DNA from: Euryodendron excelsum
Taxonomy: Eukaryota; Streptophyta; Magnoliopsida; Ericales; Pentaphylacaceae
Assembly: GCA_033060915.1 (NCBI GenBank)
Contig: CM065387.1
Coordinates: 34,540,001-34,604,000, forward strand
Direction of reading: 5' to 3'
Length of the DNA: 64,000 nt
In this document: positions 35,801 through 47,153 of the stretch, in pieces
How positions within the stretch are numbered: the stretch's first letter is position 1
Layout: each line of letters begins with the position of its first letter
Made by a program: the position numbers and the translations under genes
The notes under the pieces: model-generated
Told to the model about the DNA's origin: nothing
The model's input: the letters and a program-made list of their open reading frames with translations, nothing else
The model's database searches: none

Positions 35801-38456
35801 ATTTAGAAATAGATTTGAAAAGAGTTTGATTTGATTTGAAAAGAAAGAGATAGAAGCTTGAATTTGAAGATTGAAATTGAATTTGGAAATTGAAATTAAA
35901 GATTGAAAATAGGAATAAATCATAGAATTGAAGACTTGAAGAAAATTGTAGGATTGGAGATTGGAAAGAAGTTGTAGAAATAGAGATTTGAAAAAGGATG
36001 TGACCGCACCCATGGGGTTGCCTACGTATCCTTTTGGAAGAATCAGGTCAGTCGTAGTTCGAACAAGAGTCCGATTGAGAAAGAGATTGGTTTGGAAGAA
36101 GGAGATTGAATTGGAAATTGGATTTGATTTGACATTAGAAGAAGAGATTGGAAATTGGAATTGAGAAGATTGGACTTGTTTTGGAAAAATTGAGGTTTAA
36201 GAAACCTAGACTTAGGAAAGATGAGAAGTTTAAGAAAGATTTGACTCGACTTGGAAGGGTTAAGAGATTAGGAAAGATTGGATTTAGGAAATGTTTGAAT
36301 TAGGAAAGGTTCGATTTAGGAGAGTTTCGAATTAGGAAAGTCTCATTTTTGGAAAGTTTCGAATTAGGAATGTTTTAAAAATAGGAAAATTTTGAATTAG
36401 GAAAGTTTTGAATTAGAAAGTTTCGAAATTAGGAAAGTTTTGAATTAAGAAAATTTCAACTTAGGAAAGTTTTGAATTAGGAAAGTTTAAAAAATAAGGA
36501 AGTTTTGAAAATAGGAAAGTTTTGAGTTTAGAAAGTTTTGAAATTTGAAAAGATTTGAAATTTAGAAAGTTTTAGAGTTCAAATTTTTAGAAAATCTTGA
36601 GATTTAGAAAGGTTTGGGTTTAGGAAATGTTTGAAAACTTAGACTTTGACAGCTAAGATTTGGAAAGGGGTAGAATTCGGAAAGATGTGTAAGTTGAGTT
36701 TTAAAATTTAGGAAAGATTTTTATGTTCAAGTTTTGGAAACTTAAGATTTAGGAAAGTGGAAGCTTGGGAAGGATTTGAGTTAGGAAAGGTTTAAACTAG
36801 GAAGGGTTAAGGTTCCTATTTCCTAAAGCAAAGGATTAAATTTTGTTTCCAAAAACGGAGGATTGGATCTAGTTTCCTAAAGGGAAGATTGGATTCGGGC
36901 AAGGATTTGGAAAGGGAAGTTTTAGAAATCCTAGATTTGGAAGGCTATAGTTTTGACATAGAAAAGAGGTTTTTGGAAACCTAATTTTGATGTAGAAAAC
37001 TGGAGTTTTTGGAGACCTAGGTTTGGGGCAAGACTGAAAATCATGTTTTTGGAAAGAAAATTAGGGTTTCCTAATTGTTAGCTTTAGGGCTTGACTTGGG
37101 CTCTAAGGAAAGAGATTTTTGGAAAGTGCGTTTTTGAGAACGGAGATTTTTAGAAGGGAATCCTAGAGAGGAGTTTTTGGAAAGTGTGTTTTTGGTAACG
37201 AATTTTTTTGGAAGGAAAATCCTAGAGGGTGGTTTCTAGAAGGAAGATTTTGAGAAAAGAGTTTTTAGAAAGATTTTTGGTAGAAGATCGTTGGAGAGAG
37301 TTTTTCTAGGAAGGAGACCTAGGGAGCATTTTTGGAAAGTGGATTTTGAAGAGAGCATTTTGGAAATGAGTTGAAAAAGGGAGTTTTGAAAAATAGATTT
37401 TTGGAGGAAGTTTTTGAAAACAACTTTGGAAAGAAGAGTTTTAGGAAAGTAGGTTAAAAAAGAGATTTTTAGAAAGGGAGACTTTTGAAAAAAGAGTTTT
37501 TAGAAAGTATAAAAACGTCTCACTTTCCTAAAGCGATTCTAGCCATAAGAAGGCTAGAACCACTTTAAGAAAGTGGTTTTGAAAACAAGGAGTTGAAAAT
37601 ATAGACCATACCGATCTCTTTAAATGTAATACTTTCCTAAAGCAATCCTAGCCATGGAAAGGCTAGAATCACCCTAGGATTGTGATTTTGAAAACATGTT
37701 TTGAAAAAGGAGATTTTGATGCAATTTTGAAAACAAGTTTGAAAACGATTTTAAAAACAATGTTGAAAACGGTTTTTAGAAGATGTAAGATCATGATATG
37801 CACAATGCAATTTTGGGGTCGTGAACATACAAGGCTAAGGCTTTACCACATAATCAAGGGGGCTAAACCCACGTGGTCTCCGGTTAGCCTAAAAGAAAGC
37901 CCCCAACACGGTGACCCTCCGATAGTCTAATCCTACACATGGACCAAGAGTCCCCTTGTTTCTAGCATGCAAAGAAGGGGGGGGGGGGAAAGAGATGTGG
38001 GATTAAAATAAAGAAAATCCAAGTGGGTTAGGAGAGAGAAGAGAGAGGGGGAAGTGCGGAAACGTAAAACGAAAGCCTACCTTGTGTCTTGTTTATTTTG
38101 CGCACCTTGCTTTCTTCGGTCTTCGCTTCACTTCAGTCTTGATCTTCAAAGGCTCGTCTTTAATCTTCAAGGTTTCGGTTTGCAGCTCTTCAAGTCTTCA
38201 AAGGAGGGTTGGAGGCTAGTGTATGAGTGTATGGGGGTGTGTATGAGTGCATAGGAGGTTAGGGTTTAGTGTATGGTGGCTAGGGTTTGGAAAACTTAGA
38301 GAGGCTAGGGTTTAGGGAGTGCACGAGCTCTGTATATCGAAATATATGATTTTTAGATTGAGTTTACGGACCTCTTTCACGCTGGAAGAGACTTTGTATT
38401 TATAGAGAGAGGAATACACTGGCGACTGTTGTAGTGGCGTCAGGCCAAACTTTACA

Positions 38457-38481
38457 CTGGCGCCACTAGGAGTGGCGCCAG
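38457..38481 (-). promoter_or_regulatory. Perfect 11-bp-arm GGCGCC hairpin in LTR-B (solo copy 2)
   Basis: CTGGCGCCACT (38,457-38,467) and AGTGGCGCCAG (38,471-38,481) are exact reverse complements with a 3-bp AGG loop. A further GGCGCCACTAC/TAGTGGTGCC pair lies just beyond (38,497-38,517). On the minus strand this block stands directly upstream of the LTR TATA box near 38,400. Confidence 0.75.
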
Positions 38482-38734
38482 GCCATTTTTTGGCTTGGCG
38501 CCACTACTAGTGGTGCCAGCCATTTAGGAAATGTTTAAAGTCGGCAGGCAACGTATCTTTGACTAGATTTGGGCGCCTGTACTAGTGATTACCATGCAAT
38601 TTTTAGCCTGACTTCATTAGGAGTGACTCCAGAAAGTCCGGGAATGATTCAAGGGACAGGGAATGGCCCAAAAGGCTGGAAAAGAGCAAGAACACTTAAA
38701 ATAGTGTCCCGGAGATATTTGACTTGAAAAATGA

Positions 38735-39260
38735 GGATAGGATGTGTTGGAAGGGTTGACCGAGCCTTTAGGGGCAAAACAGTCAATCGGATAGGGAAGC
38801 TGCTGGGACGGACTTGGACTATCCCGGAAGAAGACTTAAGATTTGGAAACATTATTCAGAATGTTCCCAAAGGTTGCCGGTTTCATATCCAGAGCCGGTG
38901 TGGTCGGGAAAGAAGACCACCAGGGGCAAAACGGTCATTTCGCATCGGGTTTGCCAGAACGGATTCGGAATGATATAGAAAGATAAAGAAAGGTTGAGAG
39001 TACTATAAAAAGCATTCTCGGGAGGTTACCGGTTTGACTCCCAGAGTCGGTGTGATTGGAAAAGGAGACCGGCCCACTAGGGGCAAAACGGTCATTTTGT
39101 ACCAAGTTGGCCGAAACTGACTCGGAATGATCCGGAAAGGTAGAGGAAGGTTGAGAATACTATAAGAAGTATTCTCGAGAGGTTACCGGTTTGATACCTA
39201 GAGCCGATGTGGTTCCTGGGGCGTTCGAATGCCTAGGGGCAAAATGGTCATCTTGACTGA
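38735..39260. repeat. Tandem repeat of about 156 bp in LTR-B (solo copy 2)
   Basis: The same unit as at 24,230-24,735. AGAGCCGG/AGAGTCGG words recur near 38,889, 39,044 and 39,203, with GGAGACCGGCCCAC and AAAACGGTCATTT between them. The last unit leads into sequence absent from the 4.5-kb copy. Confidence 0.75.
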
Positions 39261-39474
39261 AAAGTCTTGGAATAGGCTCAGGGGCAGTTTGGCAATTTTT
39301 CACCAAAGTGGGCTAGCAGGCACTGGTGTTGACCTGGGTTTTGAGTGTTTTCGCCACTCTAACGGCGGTCGTCATGACACAGGGGTTTGTTAGCAATTCC
39401 CTATATCAACCTGTGTGCGAGTATTTCCGCTACTCAGACGGTTGTGATGTTTGCGAGTATTTCCGCTACTCAGA

Positions 39475-41976
39475 CCGTCTCGAGGAATAAACTGTCTCGA
39501 GAGAGGGATTGAAAATGGGATTTACCTTCTCCGGAAAGACGTGCCTGTTTTAGGACCGTCTCGAGGAATAAACTGTCTCGAGAGAGGGATTGGAAATGGG
39601 ACTTACCGTCTTCAAAAATACGAGCCTAATTTGGAACCGTCTCGAGGAATAAACTGTCTGGAGAGAGGGATTGGAAAGGGGACTTACCGTCTTCGGAAAG
39701 ACGTGCCTGATTTGGGACCGTCTCGAGGAATAAACTGTCTCGAGAGAGGGATTAGAAAGGGAATTTACCATCATCGGAAAGACGTGCCTGATTTGGGACT
39801 GTCTCGAGGAATAAATTGTCTCGAGAGAGGGATTAGAAAGGGGACTTACCGTCTTCGGAAAGACGTGCCTGATTTGGGACCATCTCGAGGAATAAACAGT
39901 CTCGAGAGAGGGATTAGAAAGGGGATTTACCATCTTTGGAAAGACGTGCCTGATTTGGGACCGTTTCGAGGAATAAACTGTCTCGAGAGAGGGATTGGAA
40001 ATGGGACTTACCGTCTTCGGAAAGACGTGCCTGATTTGGAATCGTCTCGAGGAATAAACTGTCTCGAGAGAGGGATTGGAAAGGGGACTTATCTTCTTCG
40101 GAAAGACGTGCCTGTTTTGGGACTGTTTCGAGGAATAAACAGTCTCGAGAGAGGGATTGGAAATGGGACTTACTGTCTTCAGAAAGACGAGCCTGATTTG
40201 GAATCGTCTTAAGGAATAAACTGTCTCGAGAGAGGGATTAGAAAGGGGACTTACCGTCTTCGGAAAGACGTACCTGATTTGGGACCGTCTCGAGGAATAA
40301 ACTGTCTCGAGAGAGGGATTGGAAAGGGGACTTATCTTCTTCGGAAAGACGTCCTTGTTTTGAGACCGTCTTGAGGAATAAACTGTCTTGAGAGAGGGAT
40401 TGGAAATGGGACTTACCGTCTTCAGAAAGAAGAGCCTGATTTGGAACCGTCTCGAGGAATAAACTGTCTCGAGAGAGGGATTGGAAAGGGAATTTACCGT
40501 CTTCGAAAAGACGTGCCTGGTTTGGGACCGTCTCGAGGAATAAACTGTCTCGAGAGAGGGATTAGAAAGGGAATTTACCGTCATCGGAAAGACATGCCTG
40601 ATTTGGGACTGTCTCGAGGAATAAATTATCTCGAGAGAGGGATTAGAAAGGGGACTTACCGTCTTCGGAAAGACGTGCCTGATTTGGGACCGTCTCGAGG
40701 AATAAACTGTCTCGAGAGAGGGATTGGAAATGGGACTTACCGTCTTCAGAAAGACGAGCCTGATTCAGAACCGTTTCGAGGAATAAACTGTCTCCAGAGA
40801 GGGATTGGAAAGGGGACTTACCGTCTTTGGAAAGACGTGCCTGATTTGGGACCGTCTCGAGGAATAAACTGTCTCGAGAGAGGGATTGGAAAGGGGATTT
40901 ACCGTCTTTGGAAAGACGTGCCTGATTTGGGACCGTTTCGAGGAATAAACTGTCTCGAGAGAGGGATTGGAAAGGAGACTTACCGTCTTCGGAAAGACGT
41001 GCCTGATTTGGAATCGTCTCGAGGAATAAACTGTCTCGAGAGAGGGATTGGAAAGGGAACTTATCTTTTTCGGAAAGACGTGCCTGTTTTGGGACTGTTT
41101 CGAGGAATAAACAGTCTCGAGAGAGAGATTGGAAATGGGACTTATCTTCTTCGGAAAGACGTGCCTGTTTTGGGACTGTTTCGAGGAATAAACAGTCTCG
41201 AGAGAGGGATTGGAAATGGGACTTACTGTCCTCAAAAAGACGAGCCTGATTTGGAATCGTCTTAAGGAATAAACTGTCTCGAGAGAGGGATTAGAAAGGA
41301 GACTTACCGTCTTCGGAAAGACGTGCCTGATTTGGAACCGTGTCGAGGAATAAACTGTCTCGAGAGAGGGATTGGAAAGGGGACTTACCGTCTTTGGAAA
41401 GACGTACCTGATTTGAAACTGTCTCGAGGAATAAACTGTCTCGAGAGAGGGATTGGAAAGGGGACTTACCTTCTTCGGAAAGACGTGCTTGTTTTCAGAC
41501 CGTCTTGAGGAATAAACTGTCTTGAGAGAGGGATTGGAAATGGGACTTACCGTCTTCAGAAAGACGAGCCTAATTTGGAACCGTCTCGAGGAATAAACTG
41601 TCTCGAGAGAGGGATTGGAAAGGGAATTTACCGTCTTCGGAAAGACGTGCCTAATTTGGGACCGTCTCGAGGAATTAACTGTCTCGAGAGAGGGATTGGA
41701 AAGGGGACTTACCATCTTCAAAAAGACGTGCCAGATTTCGAACCGTCTTGAGGAATAAATTGTCTCGAGAGAGGGATTGGAAAAGGGACATATTGTCTTC
41801 GAAATGACGTGCCTGATTTGGAACCGTCTTGAGGAATAAACTGTCTCGAGAGAGTGATTGGAAAGGGGACTTATCGTCTTCGGAAAGACGTGCCTGATTT
41901 GGAACCGTCTCGAGGAATAAACTGTCTCGAGAGTGGGATTGAAAATGGGACTTACCGTCTTCGGAAAAACGTGCCT
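39475..41976. repeat. 31-copy, 81-bp tandem array inside the 7-kb LTR-B
   Basis: The word CCGTCTCGAGGAATAAACTG opens each unit; the first starts at 39,475 and the last at 41,905, exactly 30 x 81 bp apart, so there is no net insertion or deletion across 2.43 kb. Each unit holds a CTCGAG repeat pair and a perfect hairpin CGTCTTCGGAAAGACG. Because 81 is divisible by three and stops are rare, long frames open on both strands (39,451-40,212 and 40,441-41,265 plus; 39,550-40,584 and 40,765-41,988 minus), reading a 27-residue repeat (plus strand SRGINCLERGIGKGTYRLRK type). Nothing suggests expression as protein. Variant units recur at 13-unit spacing (1,053 bp), indicating higher-order duplication. 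Confidence 0.9.
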
Positions 41977-43262
41977 GACAAAGGACAATGTAAGTGATTG
42001 GAATTGGAAAGGACAATGCCTCTAAGGGCATTTTGGTCATTTTGCCTCTATTTGGGCCTAGTGGGCCTGCAAAGCGATGGACAGATGGAATTTGGACTTA
42101 GAAAGTTGGTTTCGGTTGGAATATGCCCACAATGACTTGAACACAAGGCTGGAGGGAGTGTAGACTGCCGAGCGGTCAAAAATGGGGTGCTCACAAACCT
42201 TAGGTTACCTAAACCCTAGGAGGTCTAAGCCTTAGTTCAACCACTAACTCTAAGTTAGGAAGTTTCAACCCTATTCTAAACCAAGATGGTTTTCAAGGTT
42301 CAATCTAAATCAAAATGTTTTCAAAGCTCAACTCAATCTTTCCAAATCAAGTCCATATCCTACTTCAAAGTTTAATATTTTCAAATCAAAATCAATTTCA
42401 AGTTCAATTTCAAATCATAATTCAATTTCAAAATTTTCTATTCAAAGTTCAAATTAAACATTTTTCAATTCAAACATTTTCAAGTTAACCTTTTCAAAAA
42501 TCTCAAAGTGTCTATTTTCAATGGACCCCAAGTCCGAACTATGACTGACCTAATTCTGAACAAAGGGATATGTAGGCAACCCTCATGGGTGCGGTAACAA
42601 CTTTTTTTTTTCAAATTTCTAATTCCACAACCTTTTTTTGTAATTATCTAATTTCGATAACCTTTTTTAAGCTTTAAATCTTTTCTTCAAATCTATTTTC
42701 AAAATCAAAATTTTTTCTTGCACTTGCATGTCATGCACCATATCAAACTTCTTTCTAAAACTCTTTTCAAAGTGGATAGTATTAGACATTGAATAGTCGA
42801 AGATTTTAAATAAGTAAACCTAGGGTGAAAAGACATGTAGGTATCGTAAGGGCAGAATAGGGTGATAACCGAGTGTATCTTCCCTATACGTAACCAACCT
42901 TTGAACCTAGAATCACTGTTTTCAGTAACCAAAAACAAAGTTATTTTCTAAAAGGGCCTAAATTTTTTTAAAAGTTGCCAAACAACCTATTTTTCAAAGA
43001 ATCCTCTCTTGAGGAAATTTTTCAAAACTTTTTCAAAAACCCTAAGTTTAATATTCGGATTGCATTTAATTTTAGGTGACCTAACTCACCTTAACAAAGT
43101 TAGGTGGTGACTCCAAACTTTTTTTCAAAAGCCCTTAATCAAATCAATTTCCAATTCAAACCTAGTTGCACTCGCCCTTCTAGGAGGATGAGTTCTAATG
43201 AGAGAGTACCTTATTTTTTTTACTTGTGTGCTTTTCTCGAGTGTGAAAAATTAGGGTGCGAC

Positions 43263-43560
43263 AGACCCTAGCTATCTACCCTATGTTAACATAACCCAAG
43301 TTAGTTAACCAACCTAAGTTAGTTAACCCTAGTTCAACTAAACCCTAGTTAGTTAACCTTAGGTCAACCAAACCCTAGGTTAACTTAACCCTAGTTAGTG
43401 AACCCTATGTCAATTCAACCCTAGTTTAACCTAACCCGAGTTAGTCAACCCTAGTTCATCAAACCCTAGGTTAAATTAACCCTAGTTAGTTAAATCTAAG
43501 CCCTCCTAACCCTAGTTATCTTAATCAAGGTTAGTTGAACTTTAAGGATCTCTAATTTCA
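43263..43560. repeat. Degenerate AACCCTAGTTAGTT repeat at an LTR-B junction
   Basis: Immediately after the first LTR-B end (43,262), a field of about 14-16-bp variants of AACCCTAGTTAGTT and ACCCTAGGTTAACT runs for 300 bp. It resembles the telomeric AAACCCT word but is irregular, interstitial and inside retrotransposon sequence. Confidence 0.7.
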
Positions 43561-46500
43561 AGACTCTTTCCAAACCATTTTCAATCTCAAATTATCTTTC
43601 CAAAACATGTTTTCAAAACCTCATACTCTCTTTATTTTCAAAAATCATGACTCCAAAGCATTTTCAAATGCTTCCATATCCTCTTCAAAAATGTTTTCAA
43701 GAGCTCTTTTAAACTTGTCTTAACCAAAAATAGCTAGACCCTTAACACTTTCAAAAACTATTTTCAAAATGCTTTCAAAAGCTCACAACCCTAAGGTATC
43801 CCTAACCCTTTCATGATTAAGGTTTCCAAGAGAAATTAATACATTAAATGTAACTTTTCAAGGTTCATAATAGGGTTCTAAACCCTAAATATTTTCCTAA
43901 ACCTCTTTCAAAAATGATTTTCAAAAGTCACATCCTTAAAGACAATCTTAGTCATTCAATGATTATAGTTTCTTGAGAAAAGTGAGATATTAAGTAGGGT
44001 TCTATAACCCTAATGCTCTAAAAACCTAAGGGAACTCTCTAGCCTCCTTTTCAAACATGTTTGCAAAATTCATAACCTTAAACGAGTTATTTTCTTAATA
44101 GCTAATCTCTTAGAAGTGGTGAGATATTCGACATACATTTTATAAGGTATTCAAAAGCGGTTTTTAAAACATTTACAAAAGCAAGTTCACAAGAGCTCTA
44201 ATCCTACTCCAATCCAAACTCCATTTTCAAAAAATCCGTAATCAAGATTTCAAAATTCCATTGAGTTGTTTTAAAAACATTTCAAAACTCTCTTGAGTTG
44301 ATTTCAAAAACATTCGAAAACTTCCTTGAGTTATTTCAAAAAGTTTCTAAAACTCCCACGAATTGTTTCCAAAAAAATTCAAAATATTCCAAGTCAATTT
44401 CAAAAGCATACCAAAACTCACTCGCGTTGCTTTCAAAAAACACTTCAAAACAATTTAGTCCTATTTCAAAGGAACTTTAAAATAAATCCAAGTCCAAGTT
44501 CAAGTCCAAGTCCAAGTCAAAACTCTCTTGAGTTCAAGTTTCAAAAACTTTCAAAGAGTCCCATGAGTCTATTTTGCAATCATGCTCTTGCCCTAACTAC
44601 GACTGATTTGATTCTTGCCAAATTAAATATGTAGGCAATCTAAAATAGTGCGGTCATAATCCTTTTTCCAAGTCAAATGTCCATTTTCAAAATACTCTTT
44701 CAATCAAAATTTTTATTTCAAATCATATTTCAAAACTTTTCTATCTTTAAAGATCTTTCCAAAAGTATGTTTCATGCATCATTCATCTCAAAAGTGATGA
44801 TCAAATCCCTTTTTAAAAATTCTAAAGGGATAATAAGTGGACATTAGTAACCAGTGATTCAAGTAAGTGAACTAAGGGTAAATAGACATTTAGGTACCGA
44901 AATGGTGGGGTAAGGTAATGATCTTAGAATATCTTCTCTACACATAACCAACCTCCGGACCATAAATTTTTATTTCGAAGACCAAAACCGAAGTCACGTT
45001 TTTGACAAGGGCTTTAAAACATTTTCAAAGGTTGCTGAAGAATCTATTTTCTAAAAACCTTCTTAAGAAGGGCTTTTCAAAATATTTTCTAACAATCTAA
45101 GTTTAGTCTTTGGATTATACTTAGATTTTAGCTGACCTAGCACATATTTAACTATGTTAGCAACTCCAAAACTTTTCCAAAAGTCCTTGTTCAAATGAAA
45201 AATAAGTTTTTAAGTTCAAACCTCTGTTGCACTTGTTCTTTAGGAAGATAAGTTCTAACAGAGAGAGTATCGTGCTTTTTTTGAGACAAGAGGGCTTGGG
45301 TAAAAATCGAAGTGGGACACAAATCTACTACCAAAATATTCTAATTATAGAAGAATGCATTAAAATAATTTAGGTTTTAGCTTTCAACTCAGGTCTTTAA
45401 TCTAATTCTAGTAATTAACTCGCATATTGATTTGCAAATTAAAACTCCAAATATTTTGATTTCAAATCTATCCGTCCAAACGAAGCCTAATAGCACTAGA
45501 AAATCATGGCATTCTACCTCCTCCTTCAAGCCTAATAGTTTTGAGTAAACAGTTCTATATTTGCCAACATAACCCATCATTAAAAGTTACATATATAAAC
45601 CATAATTACTGGGAAACTCAATTTGGAGGAGGGAAACGCGTTTTTGATATTGGTATGAAATTTGTTTAAAAATTTTAGGAAAACTTTCAAGAAACATAAG
45701 GGAAAATTTTTGAAAATTCATGGAAAACGTTTGGAAAACTTTTGGGATAATTAACAAAAATTCTTGAAAAACTTAGTGGAAATGCTTTGGAAACTTAAAA
45801 TATAAATCTTTATACATTTTTTCCCTTAAGTTTTAACTAAGTATCTATGAAATTATTCATGTAGATTTCCACTAAGTTTTCCAAAAGTCTACACTAAGTT
45901 TCTGTAGGTTTCCTTTGAGTTTTGCGAAAGTTTTCTAATAAGATTCCTACTAAGTTTTCCAATCATTTCCTATTTCCCGTTTTCCCTTATATTTTTTTGC
46001 CACATTTTCCGCTTCTGTTTCTCTTAACATTTCTTGCTTCCGCTTCCCATTTTGATATTGATATGAACTTTAAGAAACATTTCAACACACTAACAGATGG
46101 TACAAATTCTCACACTGAATTATGATCTCCATGGCAATTTTCACATGTAAATTGCTTTAGTTGGCTTTGAAGAATGAGGTTTAGAACATGTATATAGCAA
46201 AACTATTTACAGGTTTAGCCATTTGTATGCCTTCAAGTACCCTAGAAGGTTGAGATCAACACTTGCTTTAAATGAAATTAATAAACCTCAAAGTTGTGTA
46301 TTAGAATTTCATGCAGATCAATGATAACTCTATACTAACCAGTTTAGTTACAATGGTTGCACAATAAACAAATTAGGGGGAAAAAAAAGGGCAAAAAGGA
46401 AAAGAACTTAGATCAGAGATGCTCCAACAAGGCTAGATGAACGTGCATGTGTTTGTCTAAATTAATGTTTTGCATAGTTGTGCTTGAAATGAAATAAGTC

Positions 46501-47153
46501 ATACTAGAGAGATTCCAATTGTTATCCTGGAAAACAAAAAAATAAAAATAAAAATCACAATAAACCATAATCGCCTTAAGCCTCAAATCAACTCGAGATT
46601 GTTGACTTACTTGAAAATAGCTTTGTAGTTTAGAGTATAATTAATTGAAATGAAACCAGATCTCAAATTGGTGAAGCCACTAATTATTAGTTGGTTGATT
46701 CAACTGGTGTTAAGAAATTGAATGTATTTCATTATGTGCATTGTTAATTACTTTATATAATGGGTTATAATATACTAATTAAAAATCATATAAATTTTTC
46801 ATACAAAATAATGTTTGAATGAGTGCCTTTTATTCTAAAAAAAAAAAAAAAAAACTCGTACTATAATGACTTTTAGTTACAAAACTGCCACTACCACTAT
46901 CACATATTCATGAAGAATTTTTTTACAATTTTCCTATAAAAAATAGCATTTTCCTTATACAATAGAGAAAAATGTTATTCTTTGAGAAAATTTGTTCAAA
47001 AAATTTTGTCAGAATGATGTGGTAGTAGCATTATTATAATTAGAAACCATCATAAAGTATGTTTTGTTTTATAGTGAATGACTTTTATCTGACCACATCA
47101 TTCTAACGAAAAATTCTGTATGAATTTTCTGTTTATATAGTATTACTTTATAA

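Larger units (their letters stand above)
35239..42195 (-). mobile_element. LTR-B solo LTR of 6,957 bp, TSD aacct, nested in LTR-B
   Basis: It begins TGTCGCGCTTAG on the plus strand (35,239) and ends GGTGCTCACA (42,195), with perfect aacct repeats at 35,234-35,238 and 42,196-42,200. Its orientation is opposite to the LTR-B that hosts it. It shares all modules with the 4.5-kb copy (20,381-24,890) but gains the extra 81-bp array and flanks (39,220-42,190). No internal region is present, so it is a solo LTR. Nearly 7 kb is very long for a plant LTR. Confidence 0.85.
27552..45319 (+). mobile_element. LTR-B compound element, TSD caaat, carrying two nested insertions
   Basis: The outermost insertion in this part of unit B copy 2 starts TGTAAACACCCCATTTTTGC (27,552) and ends GTGGGACA (45,319). 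It is flanked by perfect caaat repeats at 27,547-27,551 and 45,320-45,324. After removing the nested elements (27,827-31,495 and 35,239-42,195), a first full LTR of about 5.1 kb ends GGTGCGACA at 43,262. It is followed by about 2.06 kb of the 3' portion of another LTR-B (43,263-45,319) with the same terminal module. I read this as an element whose entire internal region and the 5' part of the second LTR were deleted. The plus-strand TATA is at 33,488-33,495. Confidence 0.75.

Noticed and set aside
39475..41976. CRISPR-like array
   Set aside because: There are no unique spacers; the whole 81-bp unit repeats head to tail, and the context is a plant retrotransposon.
39451..41988. Long frames of 253, 274, 344 and 407 codons with a 27-residue repeat as repeat proteins
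   Set aside because: They open on both strands of a DNA tandem array whose 81-bp period is a multiple of three, inside a solo LTR. Frames are interrupted by stops produced by single substitutions. DNA-level repetition explains them.
43263..43560. Interstitial telomere
   Set aside because: Units are irregular (14-16 bp, AACCCTAGTTAGTT-like) rather than exact AAACCCT repeats, and they sit at an LTR-B junction.
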